A DNA stretch of 64,000 bases, from NCBI GenBank assembly GCA_963778185.1, contig CAVZTF010000003.1, forward strand, positions 682,001 through 746,000, in the 5' to 3' direction. Positions 1 to 8,363 of the stretch are shown one piece after another. Position 1 is the first letter of the stretch. Each line of letters begins with the position of its first letter. This DNA is from RPQJ01 sp963778185. GTDB lineage: Bacteria > Pseudomonadota > Gammaproteobacteria > Steroidobacterales > Steroidobacteraceae. Under the pieces are notes generated by a model. It saw only the letters and a list, made by a program, of their open reading frames with translations. It was not told the origin of the DNA and did no database searches. The position numbers were made by a program, and so were the translations under genes.

Positions 1-1507
1 CGCGCACGGCCAGTGTCTCGAAGCCGAACGGCCGGGTCATGAGCGTGATCGGCAGCTCCTTCATCAGGTCGACGAACACGAGCGCGGCGGCCGCGAGCAG
101 GCTCCCGCGCAGCAGCGGCAGGTGCACGCGCCGCAACTGGCCGAACCCGCGCACGCCCAGAGTCAGCGCGACTTCGTCGAGGCTGCGGTGGATGCGCGCC
201 AGTCCGCTCTCGACGGGACCCGCGCCGACGGCGAGGAAGCGCGCGAGATAGGCGAGCAGCATCGTGACGAGCGTCCCCTGCAGGAAGAGTTGCGGTGCAG
301 ACGCGCCGAACGTGCCGTCGAGCAGGCCCTGCAGCCAGCCATTGAGCGCTGCGACCGGCGCGAAGAGCCCGACCGCGAGCACCGTACCGGGAATGGCATA
401 GCCCACCGTGGCGATGCGGCCGAGTGCGGCGACCCAGCGGGCACTCGTCGGCCGCGATGCATAGCCGAGCGCCAGCGCCGCCAGCAGGATCACGAGCACT
501 CCGGACGCGGCGAGCAGAGCGCTGCGCATGGCGAAGCCCCAGTAGCGCGCGTCCAGGTCGGACGCCGCGTGCTGCGCGGCCCATTGCAGCAGTTGCGCCA
601 TCGGCAGGATGAACGCCGCGCCCAGCACGAGCCCCGGGGCCGACACCGCGAGCGCAGCACGTGCGCCCCGCAGTCGCTCACGCGGCAGCTCGAGTTCCAC
701 GTTCCGACTGGAGGAGAAACCCCGTCCGCCGCGCAACCGCCGCTCCACCGCGACGCCCACGAGCGCGAGCAGCGCGAGCAGCGCCGCCATCTGCAGCGCC
801 GCCTCCACGGAGAACATGCCGAACCATGCGCGGTAGATCGCCGTCGTGAACGTATCGACGTTCAGCGCAGCGACCACGCCGAAGTCGGCCAGCACCTCCA
901 TGCAGGCGAGCGCCGTGCCCGCCGCAATCGCCGGGCGCGCCAGCGGCAGCAGGGTCTTGCGCATGGCGGTACGACGGTCCAGGCCGAGCGACTGCGCCGC
1001 CTCGAGCATGCGCGCGCCGCCGGATTCGAAGGCGACGCGGGCGAGCAGGTAGACGTAGGGATACAGGGTCAGCGAGAGCACGAGCGCCGCGCCGCCGAGC
1101 GAGCGGATGGGCGGCAGGCGCAGGCCGGGGCCAAGGACATCACGCAGCCAGGTCTGCAGCGGGCCGGCGAAGTCGAGCGCGCCAGCGAACACGACGGCGA
1201 GCACGTAGCCCGGCACCGCGAGCGGCAGCAACAGGGCCCACGAGAACATGCGCCGACCCGGGAACTCGTACGCGGCCACCAGCCACGCCAGCGCGGTGCC
1301 GAGCGCAGCCGTTGCCCCGCCCACCAGCGCCAGCAGCGCCACCGTGTTCAATCCGACCCGCGGCAGGACGTACTGCAGCTGGTGGGTCCACACATCGCCC
1401 GCCGGGGACGTCCAGGCGAGTCCCGCCGCAAGCAACGGCAGCAGCGCAGGCGCCGCGAGCAGCGCTATGACTGGCGCCGCCCAGGCGGCCCGGCGAGCGT
1501 CGCGCAT
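1..1507 (-). CDS. fbpB: Iron(III) ABC transporter permease, FbpB type (3' end beyond window)
   Basis: Inner-membrane channel subunit that moves ferric iron released from the periplasmic binding protein encoded just upstream. Reading the minus strand from the ATG at 1507 gives an open frame of about 502 codons to the window edge, rich in hydrophobic helices in two similar halves, as in the double-length FbpB/SfuB permeases. Two EAA-type cytoplasmic loops that contact the ATPase are visible, one near residue 169 (EAAQSLG) and one near residue 445 (EVALTLG). The start lies three bases after the stop of fbpA, so the two are co-transcribed under the Fur box upstream. The stop codon and the expected ATPase gene lie outside the window. 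The family call is firm; iron as substrate rests mainly on the neighbouring binding protein. Confidence 0.88.
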   Translation of the reverse strand, partial: MRDARRAAWAAPVIALLAAPALLPLLAAGLAWTSPAGDVWTHQLQYVLPRVGLNTVALLALVGGATAALGTALAWLVAAYEFPGRRMFSWALLLPLAVPGYVLAVVFAGALDFAGPLQTWLRDVLGPGLRLPPIRSLGGAALVLSLTLYPYVYLLARVAFESGGARMLEAAQSLGLDRRTAMRKTLLPLARPAIAAGTALACMEVLADFGVVAALNVDTFTTAIYRAWFGMFSVEAALQMAALLALLALVGVAVERRLRGGRGFSSSRNVELELPRERLRGARAALAVSAPGLVLGAAFILPMAQLLQWAAQHAASDLDARYWGFAMRSALLAASGVLVILLAALALGYASRPTSARWVAALGRIATVGYAIPGTVLAVGLFAPVAALNGWLQGLLDGTFGASAPQLFLQGTLVTMLLAYLARFLAVGAGPVESGLARIHRSLDEVALTLGVRGFGQLRRVHLPLLRGSLLAAAALVFVDLMKELPITLMTRPFGFETLAVR

Positions 1508-1510
1508 CTG

Positions 1511-2527
1511 TCAGCGGTAGCCGGCCCGATCCATGAGCTTCACCGCCGCAGGCTGCAGCCGCCCGGCTTCCGCCACGTTGATGGGGCTCGGCTCGAAGCC
1601 TCCCCAGGATTTCACCAGCGGATCCACGGGCGAGGCGGGGTTGGCCGGGAACTCCATGTTCACGCCTGCGAAGTGCTCCTGTGCCGCGCCGCCCGAGAGC
1701 CACTCGAGGAAGCGGATGGCCGCTGCCGCCTTGCGTGAATGCGCCGTCACGCCCGCGCCCGCCACGTTGACGTGCACCCCGCCCGCGCCCTGGTTGGCCC
1801 AGAAGAGCTTCACCGGTAAGTCGGGGCGCTCCTTCACGATGCGGCCAAAGTAGTAGCTGTTGACGATGCCGACGTCGCACTGGCCGGCGGCGATCGCCTC
1901 GAGCACCTGGGTGTCGTTCGCGAACACGTCCGTCGCGAGGTTGGCGACCCAGCCGCGCACGACCTGTTCGGTCGCGGGCTCGCCGTGCGTGGCGATCATC
2001 GTCGCGACCAGCGACTGGTTGTAGACCTTCTTAGAGGTGCGCAGGCAAAGGCGGCCGTTCCAGGCCGGCCCGGCGAGCGCCTCGTAGGTACTGAGGTCGG
2101 CGGGCTTCACGCGCTGCGTCGAGTAGGCGATGGTTCGCGCGCGCGCCGCCAGGCCGTACCAGCGGTGGCCGGGGTCGCGCAGGCGCGCGGGGATGTTCCG
2201 CTCGAGCACGGGCGAGTGGACCGGCTGCAAAAGGCCGCGTTCGGCGGCGTTCCACAGTTCACCCGCGTCCACCGTCAACAGGAGATCCGCCGGGCTGTTC
2301 CTGCCCTCCGCCGCGAGGCGCTCGATCAGCATCCCCGCCTCGCCCGTCGTAAAGCGGATCTCGACGCCGGTTTCCTTGGTGTACTGGTCAAAAATCGGCT
2401 TGATCAACTGTTCGTTGCGCGCCGAGTACACGACCAGGGTCTCGGCACTGACCGCGACGGAGGCACCGACGCTGGCGAAGGCGATCGACGCTGCCACGAT
2501 CAGCCAGCGAAAGGACGGGATGCTCAT
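1511..2527 (-). CDS. fbpA: Iron(III) ABC transporter periplasmic substrate-binding protein
   Basis: Periplasmic ferric-iron-binding protein of the FbpA/FutA family. The 338-residue product begins with a signal peptide (hydrophobic segment ending near ASVAVSA) followed by the family opening ETLVVYSARNE. The adjacent tyrosines of the NSYYFGR motif, which coordinate ferric iron in this family, are at residues 225-226. I chose the ATG at 2527 because a GGTGA ribosome-binding site lies eight bases upstream; an in-frame GTG at 2539 would add four residues but sits inside that site. A Fur box precedes the gene and the permease follows after three bases, so this is the lead gene of an iron-repressed uptake operon. 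Confidence 0.93.
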   Translation of the reverse strand: MSIPSFRWLIVAASIAFASVGASVAVSAETLVVYSARNEQLIKPIFDQYTKETGVEIRFTTGEAGMLIERLAAEGRNSPADLLLTVDAGELWNAAERGLLQPVHSPVLERNIPARLRDPGHRWYGLAARARTIAYSTQRVKPADLSTYEALAGPAWNGRLCLRTSKKVYNQSLVATMIATHGEPATEQVVRGWVANLATDVFANDTQVLEAIAAGQCDVGIVNSYYFGRIVKERPDLPVKLFWANQGAGGVHVNVAGAGVTAHSRKAAAAIRFLEWLSGGAAQEHFAGVNMEFPANPASPVDPLVKSWGGFEPSPINVAEAGRLQPAAVKLMDRAGYR

Positions 2528-2547
2528 AGCGACGGTCACCAGTATCT

Positions 2548-2566
2548 AATGAGAATGATTCTCATT
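2548..2566. promoter_or_regulatory. Fur box upstream of fbpAB
   Basis: The 19-base sequence AATGAGAATGATTCTCATT is an inverted repeat that is exact apart from its central base and closely matches the Fur operator, built from overlapping GATAAT/GAGAAT units. It lies 21 bases upstream of the fbpA start codon, where it would overlap the promoter. This AT-rich block stands out in very GC-rich surroundings. Iron-bound Fur is expected to repress the uptake operon here. Confidence 0.88.
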
Positions 2567-2603
2567 GTACTCATTACAGGCGCCCGCTGGCTAGCAGGTC
2601 CGC

Positions 2604-3623
2604 TCAGGGCCTGGCCAGCAGGTAGCCGTCGCCGCCGCGCTGCTTGACCCGATGCAGGGCGGCCACGGCATCCGCAAGCAGCTGATCTGCAAGTGTTTTC
2701 TTGTCAGCCGAGGCCTCCGGCCGCACGACCGAGATGCCGATGGATACGCTCACGGGGCGCACCAGACCGCCGCCGAGGTCTACCGGTGCCGCGCGCACCG
2801 CGGCCAGGATTCGCGCCGCGAGCGGCGTGCCCTGCGCGGGACCGGTCTCGGGCATCAGCACGACGAACTGGTCGCTGCCGAGGCGGGCCGCGGTGTCGCT
2901 CAGTCGCACTTGGGACTCGATCCGGTGCGCAATCTCGCGCAGCACGCGATCGCCCGCGGGTTGGCCGAGGTCGTCGTTGACCGCGTGCAGGCGATCGATG
3001 TCGACGACCAGGCACGCGGTGCTGGCGCCCCGGCGCTGGCTGCGCGCGATCTCCTCGCGCAGGCGCGTGTACAGGTAGCGCCCCGAATTCCAGCCGGTGA
3101 GCGTATCGATGTGCCCGCCGCGCAGCAGCCGGGCGCGATCGAACAATGCCTCCAGGCTGGCGGCGAGGACCGTGGCCGCGTGCGCCAGGAGCCTCTCGCC
3201 CGCGCCGGCGAGTGCCGGCGGGTCCTCGCGCGTCGCGAGGCTCCAGACGCCGATCAGGTGCTCGCCACGGCGCAGTGGCAGCATCAGCAGGTGCTTCAGT
3301 CCCTGCGCTCCCGGCATGAGCAGCGCATGGTCCGCGACGTGGAACTCGCCTTGCCAGGACTCGTACGGTGCGCCGAGCTGCGGGGCGACACTGACGAGGC
3401 TGTCGACGAAGGTCACCGGCAGCGCGACATCGGCCGCAGCGTGGTTGCCGGCCGCGAGGTGCCGCAGCTCGTACGTCGCATCCGCGACCATGAGCGTGAC
3501 GCCGCGATCGTCCCGCGGCGCGTCTGGCGGATCCGCCGCGATGGCAAGCCACTCGCCCAGCGTCTGTGCGGTCAGCAGCATCCGCTCCCAGGCCAGCACC
3601 CGGTCGGTGAGCGTGCCGTCCAT
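2604..3623 (-). CDS. GAF-like plus degenerate GGDEF domain protein
   Basis: A 339-residue protein with a GAF-like sensory region (about residues 40-160) and a C-terminal GGDEF-family domain. The signature reads GSDQF at 249-253 instead of GG[D/E]EF: the second glycine is serine and the metal-binding glutamate is glutamine. The inhibitory-site motif RxxD (RLSD, 240-243) is intact at the usual five-residue spacing, and the upstream metal region (VDID, near 207-210) is kept. From knowledge of the family, loss of the glutamate usually removes diguanylate cyclase activity, so a c-di-GMP or GTP receptor role is plausible but inferred. The start codon overlaps the tyrA stop (TGATG), so it is probably translated by coupling to tyrA. 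Confidence 0.85.
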   Translation of the reverse strand: MDGTLTDRVLAWERMLLTAQTLGEWLAIAADPPDAPRDDRGVTLMVADATYELRHLAAGNHAAADVALPVTFVDSLVSVAPQLGAPYESWQGEFHVADHALLMPGAQGLKHLLMLPLRRGEHLIGVWSLATREDPPALAGAGERLLAHAATVLAASLEALFDRARLLRGGHIDTLTGWNSGRYLYTRLREEIARSQRRGASTACLVVDIDRLHAVNDDLGQPAGDRVLREIAHRIESQVRLSDTAARLGSDQFVVLMPETGPAQGTPLAARILAAVRAAPVDLGGGLVRPVSVSIGISVVRPEASADKKTLADQLLADAVAALHRVKQRGGDGYLLARP

Positions 3624-4735
3624 CAGGTGGTCGGCTCGCGCGCGGCCTGGCGCACCTGCAGGTACTCGTGCCCGCGCCGCATCATGTCCACGAAGCTCTG
3701 CGGGTCATGCTCGTGCACGGACCGGCAGATGCGCTCGACTGCGGCGCGCAGCGCATTCAGCGACTCCTCGCCGTAGGCATTCAGGCTCTGGATCTCGTAG
3801 TAGAGGTCGGGATTCTCCGCCGCGACGCGGGTCGCGACGTCGAGCTGCGAGTCGAAGGTGGTGCTCGACATGCGCGCGAGCTTCGGAGCGGCCTCGCCGC
3901 TCTCGGCCAGTGCGGTGAAGAACGCGATGTTGAGCGCGTGGGACAACCCCAGCACGAAGGCAATCAGCCGGTCGTGCTCGTCGAGGCCCATCACCACGCG
4001 GTCGGCCATGGTCGAGTCGAAGAGGCTCTTGGCCTCCTCCAGCGCCGTCGCATTCCCGAGATCGATGAAGATGACGTGGCGCCCCGACAACAGCTCCGTG
4101 TCCGGACCGAACATCGGATGGATCGAGGTGACGCTCACGCCCGCCGCCTTGAGCGCCTCGAGCCCATGGCGCAGCGGCGTCTTGAGCGAGCCAACGTCGA
4201 AGACGACGCCCGGCGGCTTGCGCACGGCGAGCTCGCGCAGCACCTCATTGGCCACCTTGAGTGGCGTGGCGACCACGACCAGGTCGTGCATGAGGTCGGA
4301 GTCGCGCCAGTCCGCCAGCCACTCGTAGCCCGGCACCTCGCCCGCCGGGTCGGTGATGGTGATGCGGAATCCCTGGGAGGCGAGGAAGTCGGCCATCCAG
4401 CGGCCCATCTTGCCGCGGCCGCCGATCACGAGCGCCCGGCGGCCGGATCCCTTGCCCTGCGCGGCGACCCTGGCCTGTTCCTGGGTCGTGAGCGAGCCGC
4501 GAATCAACGACTGCAGGATCGATTCCGCGAGCGACGGGGCCACGCCGAGCGCCTCCGCATCCCTGCGTGCCTTCAGCAGCACCTCGCGCTCTCGTCGGAA
4601 GTCACGCGTCGACTGCCCCGTGGAACGCTTGACCGCGGCGATCTGGGTGCTGATCGCCTGGCGTTCGGCCACGAGCTGGAGCAGCTCCCGGTCGAGGACG
4701 TCGAGCCGGGCGCGCAGGTCTTCGAGTGATTTCAT
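3623..4735 (-). CDS. tyrA: Bifunctional chorismate mutase / prephenate dehydrogenase
   Basis: Converts chorismate to prephenate and then to 4-hydroxyphenylpyruvate in tyrosine synthesis, in the cytoplasm. The 370-residue length matches the enterobacterial T-protein. Residues 1-90 are an AroQ-type chorismate mutase beginning MKSLEDLRARLDVLD. The NAD-binding motif GGRGKMG is at 105-111, and SIHPMFGPD carries the catalytic histidine of prephenate dehydrogenases. The open frame extends upstream to 4942, but the ATG at 4735 matches family length, and the upstream codons read as non-coding DNA shared with the divergent pdxH promoter region. The stop overlaps the start of the GGDEF gene. Confidence 0.95.
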   Translation of the reverse strand: MKSLEDLRARLDVLDRELLQLVAERQAISTQIAAVKRSTGQSTRDFRREREVLLKARRDAEALGVAPSLAESILQSLIRGSLTTQEQARVAAQGKGSGRRALVIGGRGKMGRWMADFLASQGFRITITDPAGEVPGYEWLADWRDSDLMHDLVVVATPLKVANEVLRELAVRKPPGVVFDVGSLKTPLRHGLEALKAAGVSVTSIHPMFGPDTELLSGRHVIFIDLGNATALEEAKSLFDSTMADRVVMGLDEHDRLIAFVLGLSHALNIAFFTALAESGEAAPKLARMSSTTFDSQLDVATRVAAENPDLYYEIQSLNAYGEESLNALRAAVERICRSVHEHDPQSFVDMMRRGHEYLQVRQAAREPTT

Positions 4736-4842
4736 GTACTGCGATGCGGGCGGGAACCGCCTTCTTTTACCGGGCCGGCCCGCGCCCCGCAAGCGCAGCT
4801 GCCGCACGCATGGCGGCGACCGCGCTCGGGCATAATTGCAGC

Positions 4843-5487
4843 ATGCTGAGCAAAGGCTCCCTGCCGGGCACGCTGCCCGCCGATCCCATGCCGCTGTTCG
4901 AGAAGTGGTTCCTGGGCGCGCGCAAGGAAAAGGCGCAGCCAAACCCGGATTCCATGGTGATCGCCTCGGCGACGCCGGACGGGCGGCCCTCGGCCCGCGT
5001 CGTCCTCTGCAAGAAGCTTGTCCTGGACCCTGGCTACATCGTGTTCTTCACGAACTACGACAGTCGCAAGGGCGGCGAGCTCGCCGCGAACCCGCGCGCC
5101 GCCGCCGTGCTGCACTGGGATGCGTTCGGGCGGCAGGTGCGGCTCGAGGGTCCCATCGTGCGTTCGCCGGCCGCCGAGAGCGACGAGTACTTCGCCAGCC
5201 GCGCGCTCGACAGCCGCATCGGCGCATGGGCCAGCCTGCAAAGCCAGCCGCTCGATTCGCGCACGACACTGATGAAGCGCGTGGCCGTCGAGGCCGCGCG
5301 GTTCGGCACCCGCGTTCCGCGTCCGCCGCACTGGGGCGGCTACCGACTCTGGCCCGAGACGCTCGAGCTGTGGATCGAGGGCCCGTTCCGCGTGCACGAC
5401 CGCGCACGCTGGACCCGTGCCCTCGAGCCCGAGGGCGATACGGGCTTCAAGGCGGGCCCCTGGGCCGCCACGCGCATCTACCCCTAG
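4843..5487 (+). CDS. pdxH: Pyridoxamine 5'-phosphate oxidase
   Basis: FMN-dependent cytoplasmic enzyme that oxidises pyridoxamine or pyridoxine 5'-phosphate to pyridoxal 5'-phosphate. The 214-residue product is close to the usual 218. Conserved blocks include FEKWFLGARK near the N-terminus, the FMN-binding stretch GRPSARVVLCK, VFFTNYDSRKGGEL, and the C-terminal RPPHWGGYRL and RIYP motifs. I use the ATG at 4843; the frame is open further upstream but without similarity. It is divergent from tyrA across about 107 bases. A hypothetical protease-like gene follows after only four bases, suggesting co-transcription. Confidence 0.96.
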   Translation: MLSKGSLPGTLPADPMPLFEKWFLGARKEKAQPNPDSMVIASATPDGRPSARVVLCKKLVLDPGYIVFFTNYDSRKGGELAANPRAAAVLHWDAFGRQVRLEGPIVRSPAAESDEYFASRALDSRIGAWASLQSQPLDSRTTLMKRVAVEAARFGTRVPRPPHWGGYRLWPETLELWIEGPFRVHDRARWTRALEPEGDTGFKAGPWAATRIYP

Positions 5488-5491
5488 TCAA

Positions 5492-6277
5492 GTGGCCGGG
5501 CGCACGTTCTTCGGCACGCTGCGGCTCGCGGTCCTGCTCGCGGTGCTCGCATTCGTCGCGCTCGGCGCATGGCTCGACAAGTCGCGCAGCACGGACTGGG
5601 ACGCAACCCTGCGCGTCACCGTGTACCCGCTTGCGGCGGATGCGGACCCGGCAACGCGGCAATATGTAGCGGCTCTCGCCGACGCCGACTTCGACGCCGC
5701 CGAGGAGTTTTTCGCCGAGGAGGCGACCCGCCATGGCGTTGCGCTGGACGAGCCGGTCCGCGTGCGAGTCTCGCATGCCGTCCGCGGTCAGCCGCCTGCG
5801 GCCCCGTCCGATCCGGGCCCGTTCAGCGTGGCGCTGTGGAGCCTCGAGATGCGGTACTGGGCGTGGCGCGTGGGCGCGGACGATCCGCTGCCGACGCCGG
5901 ACGTGCAGGTGTTCGCGCTGTACCACACGGCGGACGGCTCCAGCGCCGTACCCGACTCCTTTGGCCTCAGCAAGGGCCTGATGGCAGTGACGCATCTCTA
6001 TGCGGCGCGCGACGCCGCCGGCAGCAACCAGGTGGTGCTGACGCACGAGCTGCTGCACACGCTCGGGGCGACCGACAAGTACGACCCCGCCACCGGTCTG
6101 CCACGCGCGCCCGATGGTCTCGGCGACCCCGCGCAGGAACCGCTCTATCCGCAGGAATTTGCCGAGATCATGGCGGGCCGTGTGGCCGTGAGCTCACGCG
6201 ACGCCGAGATCCCGCGGGCGCTCGACGATGCAGTCGTAGGGCCTGCAACCGCGCGCGAGATCGGGTGGCTGCGATGA
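5492..6277 (+). CDS. Membrane-anchored HExxHxxGxxD metalloprotease-like protein
   Basis: No named family recognised. The 261-residue product (GTG start, four bases after pdxH) has one N-terminal hydrophobic helix at about residues 7-27, so the rest is probably periplasmic. HELLH at 185-189 followed by TLGATD gives the extended zinc motif HExxHxxGxxD (last ligand D195), as in metzincin-type proteases such as snapalysin. The C-terminal part contains conserved-looking PLYPQEFAEIMAGR. The stop overlaps the ATG of the downstream ABC ATPase (ATGA), so the two are translationally coupled. Protease activity is an inference from the motif; the substrate is unknown. Confidence 0.75.
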   Translation: MAGRTFFGTLRLAVLLAVLAFVALGAWLDKSRSTDWDATLRVTVYPLAADADPATRQYVAALADADFDAAEEFFAEEATRHGVALDEPVRVRVSHAVRGQPPAAPSDPGPFSVALWSLEMRYWAWRVGADDPLPTPDVQVFALYHTADGSSAVPDSFGLSKGLMAVTHLYAARDAAGSNQVVLTHELLHTLGATDKYDPATGLPRAPDGLGDPAQEPLYPQEFAEIMAGRVAVSSRDAEIPRALDDAVVGPATAREIGWLR

Positions 6278-7056
6278 GCGCCTCGCTTGAGTCGAGGCGC
6301 CTGGAGTGCCGCAACCTGACCGTGAGCGTTCCCGGCCGCGAGCTCGTCCGGAATCTCACCGCTGAATTCCGTCCCGGCACGGTGATCGCCGTGCTGGGCC
6401 GCAACGGCGCGGGCAAGAGCTCGCTGCTGCACGCGCTCGCCGGGCTGCGCCCTCCGGCGGCCGGCGACGCGCGCCTGCACGAGCGGCCGCTCGCCGAATG
6501 GCCCCGCCGCGAATTTGCGTTGCACGTCGGACTGCTGCCGCAGGCGAGCGAGGATCCGTTTCCCGGCACGGTGCTCGAGACCGTGCTCGTGGGGCGCCAC
6601 CCGCACATCGATTTCTGGCAATGGGAAGGCGACGAGGACCTCGCGATCGCGCGCCGTGGTCTCGAGCAGATGGGGCTCGAGGGAATGGAGGACCGCGACA
6701 TCGCGACGCTGTCGGGCGGCGAGCGCCGACGTCTCGCGGTGGCCGCGGTGCTGGCGCAGGAGCCCCAGACCTACCTGCTCGACGAGCCCGTCCAGCAACT
6801 CGACCCGCAGCACGAGCTGCAGGTGCTGAGGCTGTTCCGCACGCTCGCCGACGCGGGCCGCACCGTGGTCATGAGCCTGCACGATGCGGGCGTCGCCGCG
6901 CGGTTCGCCGACGAGGCGTTGTTGCTGTTCGGGGATGGCCGCTGGCTGCACGGCACGGCGACGGAAACATTGAACGAGGAGACGATCGCCTCGCTCTATG
7001 GGATAGCGGTGCGCGAGCTCAGCTGGGAAGGCGGACGGACGTTCGTTCCCGCGTGA
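6274..7056 (+). CDS. ABC transporter ATPase, BtuD/HmuV/FecE-like
   Basis: A 260-residue ATP-binding subunit of the iron-siderophore/haem/cobalamin importer class. Walker A GRNGAGKSS is at 42-50, signature LSGGE at 146-150 and Walker B LLDEP at 168-172, followed by the D-loop QQLD; the switch histidine is in SLHDAG. The phrase GRHPHIDFW and the short C-terminal extension fit BtuD/FecE-like subunits. No permease gene adjoins it; it overlaps the zinc-motif gene upstream and is convergent with the racemase. BtuB and BtuF encoded 7-10 kb away make cobalamin an attractive substrate, but this is inference; haem or siderophore is equally possible. Confidence 0.85.
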   Translation: MSASLESRRLECRNLTVSVPGRELVRNLTAEFRPGTVIAVLGRNGAGKSSLLHALAGLRPPAAGDARLHERPLAEWPRREFALHVGLLPQASEDPFPGTVLETVLVGRHPHIDFWQWEGDEDLAIARRGLEQMGLEGMEDRDIATLSGGERRRLAVAAVLAQEPQTYLLDEPVQQLDPQHELQVLRLFRTLADAGRTVVMSLHDAGVAARFADEALLLFGDGRWLHGTATETLNEETIASLYGIAVRELSWEGGRTFVPA

Positions 7057-7059
7057 GCC

Positions 7060-7079
7060 AACGGGTCGGACCACCCGTT
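7060..7079. terminator. Possible small hairpin between convergent genes
   Basis: AACGGGT and ACCCGTT form a perfect seven-base stem around a six-base loop, located between the ABC ATPase and the convergent racemase gene. There is no long T run on either side, so termination is uncertain. Confidence 0.25.
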
Positions 7080-7818
7080 AAAGCAGCGCCCAGCCCACGA
7101 TGGCGTCCACGTGCAACGCCGCGGTATCGAACATGGGAAAGTCCAGCCGGTCGTCCTGTCCGATCAGGAGCGGAATTTCCGTGCAGCCGAGGATGACCCC
7201 CTCCGCGCCCTGCCCGCGCAGGTGATCCACGATCGCGAGGTAGCGAGCCTTCGAGTCCGGCAGGAAACGCCCGCGACACAGTTCGTCGAAGATGATCCGG
7301 TCCACCTCGTCCTGCCCGGCCTCGTCGGGCACGAGGATATCGACGCCGAAGCGCTCGAGATAGCGGCGCTTCAGGTAATCCGTCGCCATCACGGGCCTGG
7401 TCCCTAGCAGCCCCACGCGCGTGAACCCGGCGGCCCGGATCGCCGCGGCTGTCGGATCGACGATGTGCAGGAACGGGATGCCGAGGCCGATCGTGAAGGC
7501 ATCGGCGCACCGGTGCAAGGTGTTCGAGACGCAAACGAGGAGTCCCGCGCCTGCGGCCTCGAGCCCTCGTGCCCGCGTGGTGAGATCCGCCGCCGCCTCT
7601 TCCCATTGCCCGTTGCGGACCCAGCGCTCGGCCGTTGCGAAGTTCATCGAGTTGATGATGACCTCGGCGGTGTTCCAGCCGCCGAGTCGTGCCTGCACGG
7701 CCGCGTTCAGGCGACGGTAGTAATCGGCCGTCGCCTGGTCGCTCGAGCCGCCCAGGATGCCGACCACACGGGGGCGCCTGCCGGGCGCGCGCCCGGCTCC
7801 AGCCATCGATTCAGTCAT
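7078..7818 (-). CDS. Aspartate/glutamate racemase family protein
   Basis: A 246-residue cytoplasmic, cofactor-independent amino-acid racemase of the Asp/Glu superfamily. The opening VVGILGGSSDQATADYYRRL matches the family N-terminus. Both catalytic cysteines are present: C96 in CVSNTLH and C212 in LGCTEIP. It resembles the broad-specificity YgeA-type enzymes, so the natural substrate cannot be named. Its ATG overlaps the stop of the upstream AhpD-like gene (ATGA), making it the last gene of the long minus-strand run of small enzymes that starts near 13.7 kb. Confidence 0.88.
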   Translation of the reverse strand: MTESMAGAGRAPGRRPRVVGILGGSSDQATADYYRRLNAAVQARLGGWNTAEVIINSMNFATAERWVRNGQWEEAAADLTTRARGLEAAGAGLLVCVSNTLHRCADAFTIGLGIPFLHIVDPTAAAIRAAGFTRVGLLGTRPVMATDYLKRRYLERFGVDILVPDEAGQDEVDRIIFDELCRGRFLPDSKARYLAIVDHLRGQGAEGVILGCTEIPLLIGQDDRLDFPMFDTAALHVDAIVGWALL

Positions 7819-8363
7819 TTTCCGGGGAACCTCGGCGCAAACGCTTCGAGCTGCACGCCCGTCGCGTTGATCATGTAGGACACCGCATGATAGAGCCCGG
7901 CCAGCATGACCAGCTCAACGAGCTGGCCTTCAGCGAAATGCGCGGCGGCGTCCGCCCACAGCGCATCGTCCACACGGTTCGTGTCGTGCAGCTGATCCGC
8001 GAGACGGATCACCAGTCGGTCTTCGGCGCTCCAGCAGGCGTCGGCGGTTCCGCCGTGCACCGAAGAACGCCGCTGCTCGGACGTCCATTGCGCCTTGTCA
8101 CCGTAGACGGCGACGTGCACGCCCCACTCGTATTCCGCTCCGCAACGCGCACAGGTGCGCAGGATCATCAGCTCGCGGCTGCGCAGCGAGATGCTGCCGC
8201 GGTCGAGCAGGCCACCCGCCATCATGCGCTGCAGCACACGTGGGTTGCGGGCCACCGTGCGAAACAGGAGCAGCGGCGGCGCGCCGCGCATCAACTTGTC
8301 GAAATCCTCCTGCAAGTCGGGCGGATACGGCGGTTCGACGGGGACGATTCGCGGTGTATTCAT
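7815..8363 (-). CDS. Carboxymuconolactone decarboxylase / AhpD-like protein
   Basis: A 182-residue all-helical protein of the CMD family. The AhpD-type redox motif CARC (C71 and C74) followed by EYEWGVH (H83) fits the peroxidase-associated subgroup rather than true decarboxylases. Such proteins often act in reduction of peroxides or unknown electrophiles; the partner is not identifiable here. I prefer the ATG at 8363, six bases after GGAG; a GTG three bases earlier is possible. The start overlaps the stop of the YjbR/GNAT gene and the end overlaps the racemase start, so the genes are tightly coupled. Confidence 0.85.
   Translation of the reverse strand: MNTPRIVPVEPPYPPDLQEDFDKLMRGAPPLLLFRTVARNPRVLQRMMAGGLLDRGSISLRSRELMILRTCARCGAEYEWGVHVAVYGDKAQWTSEQRRSSVHGGTADACWSAEDRLVIRLADQLHDTNRVDDALWADAAAHFAEGQLVELVMLAGLYHAVSYMINATGVQLEAFAPRFPGK

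Noticed and set aside
122..1738. 538-codon plus-strand open frame
   Set aside because: It is the antisense shadow of the fbpB permease and the end of fbpA.
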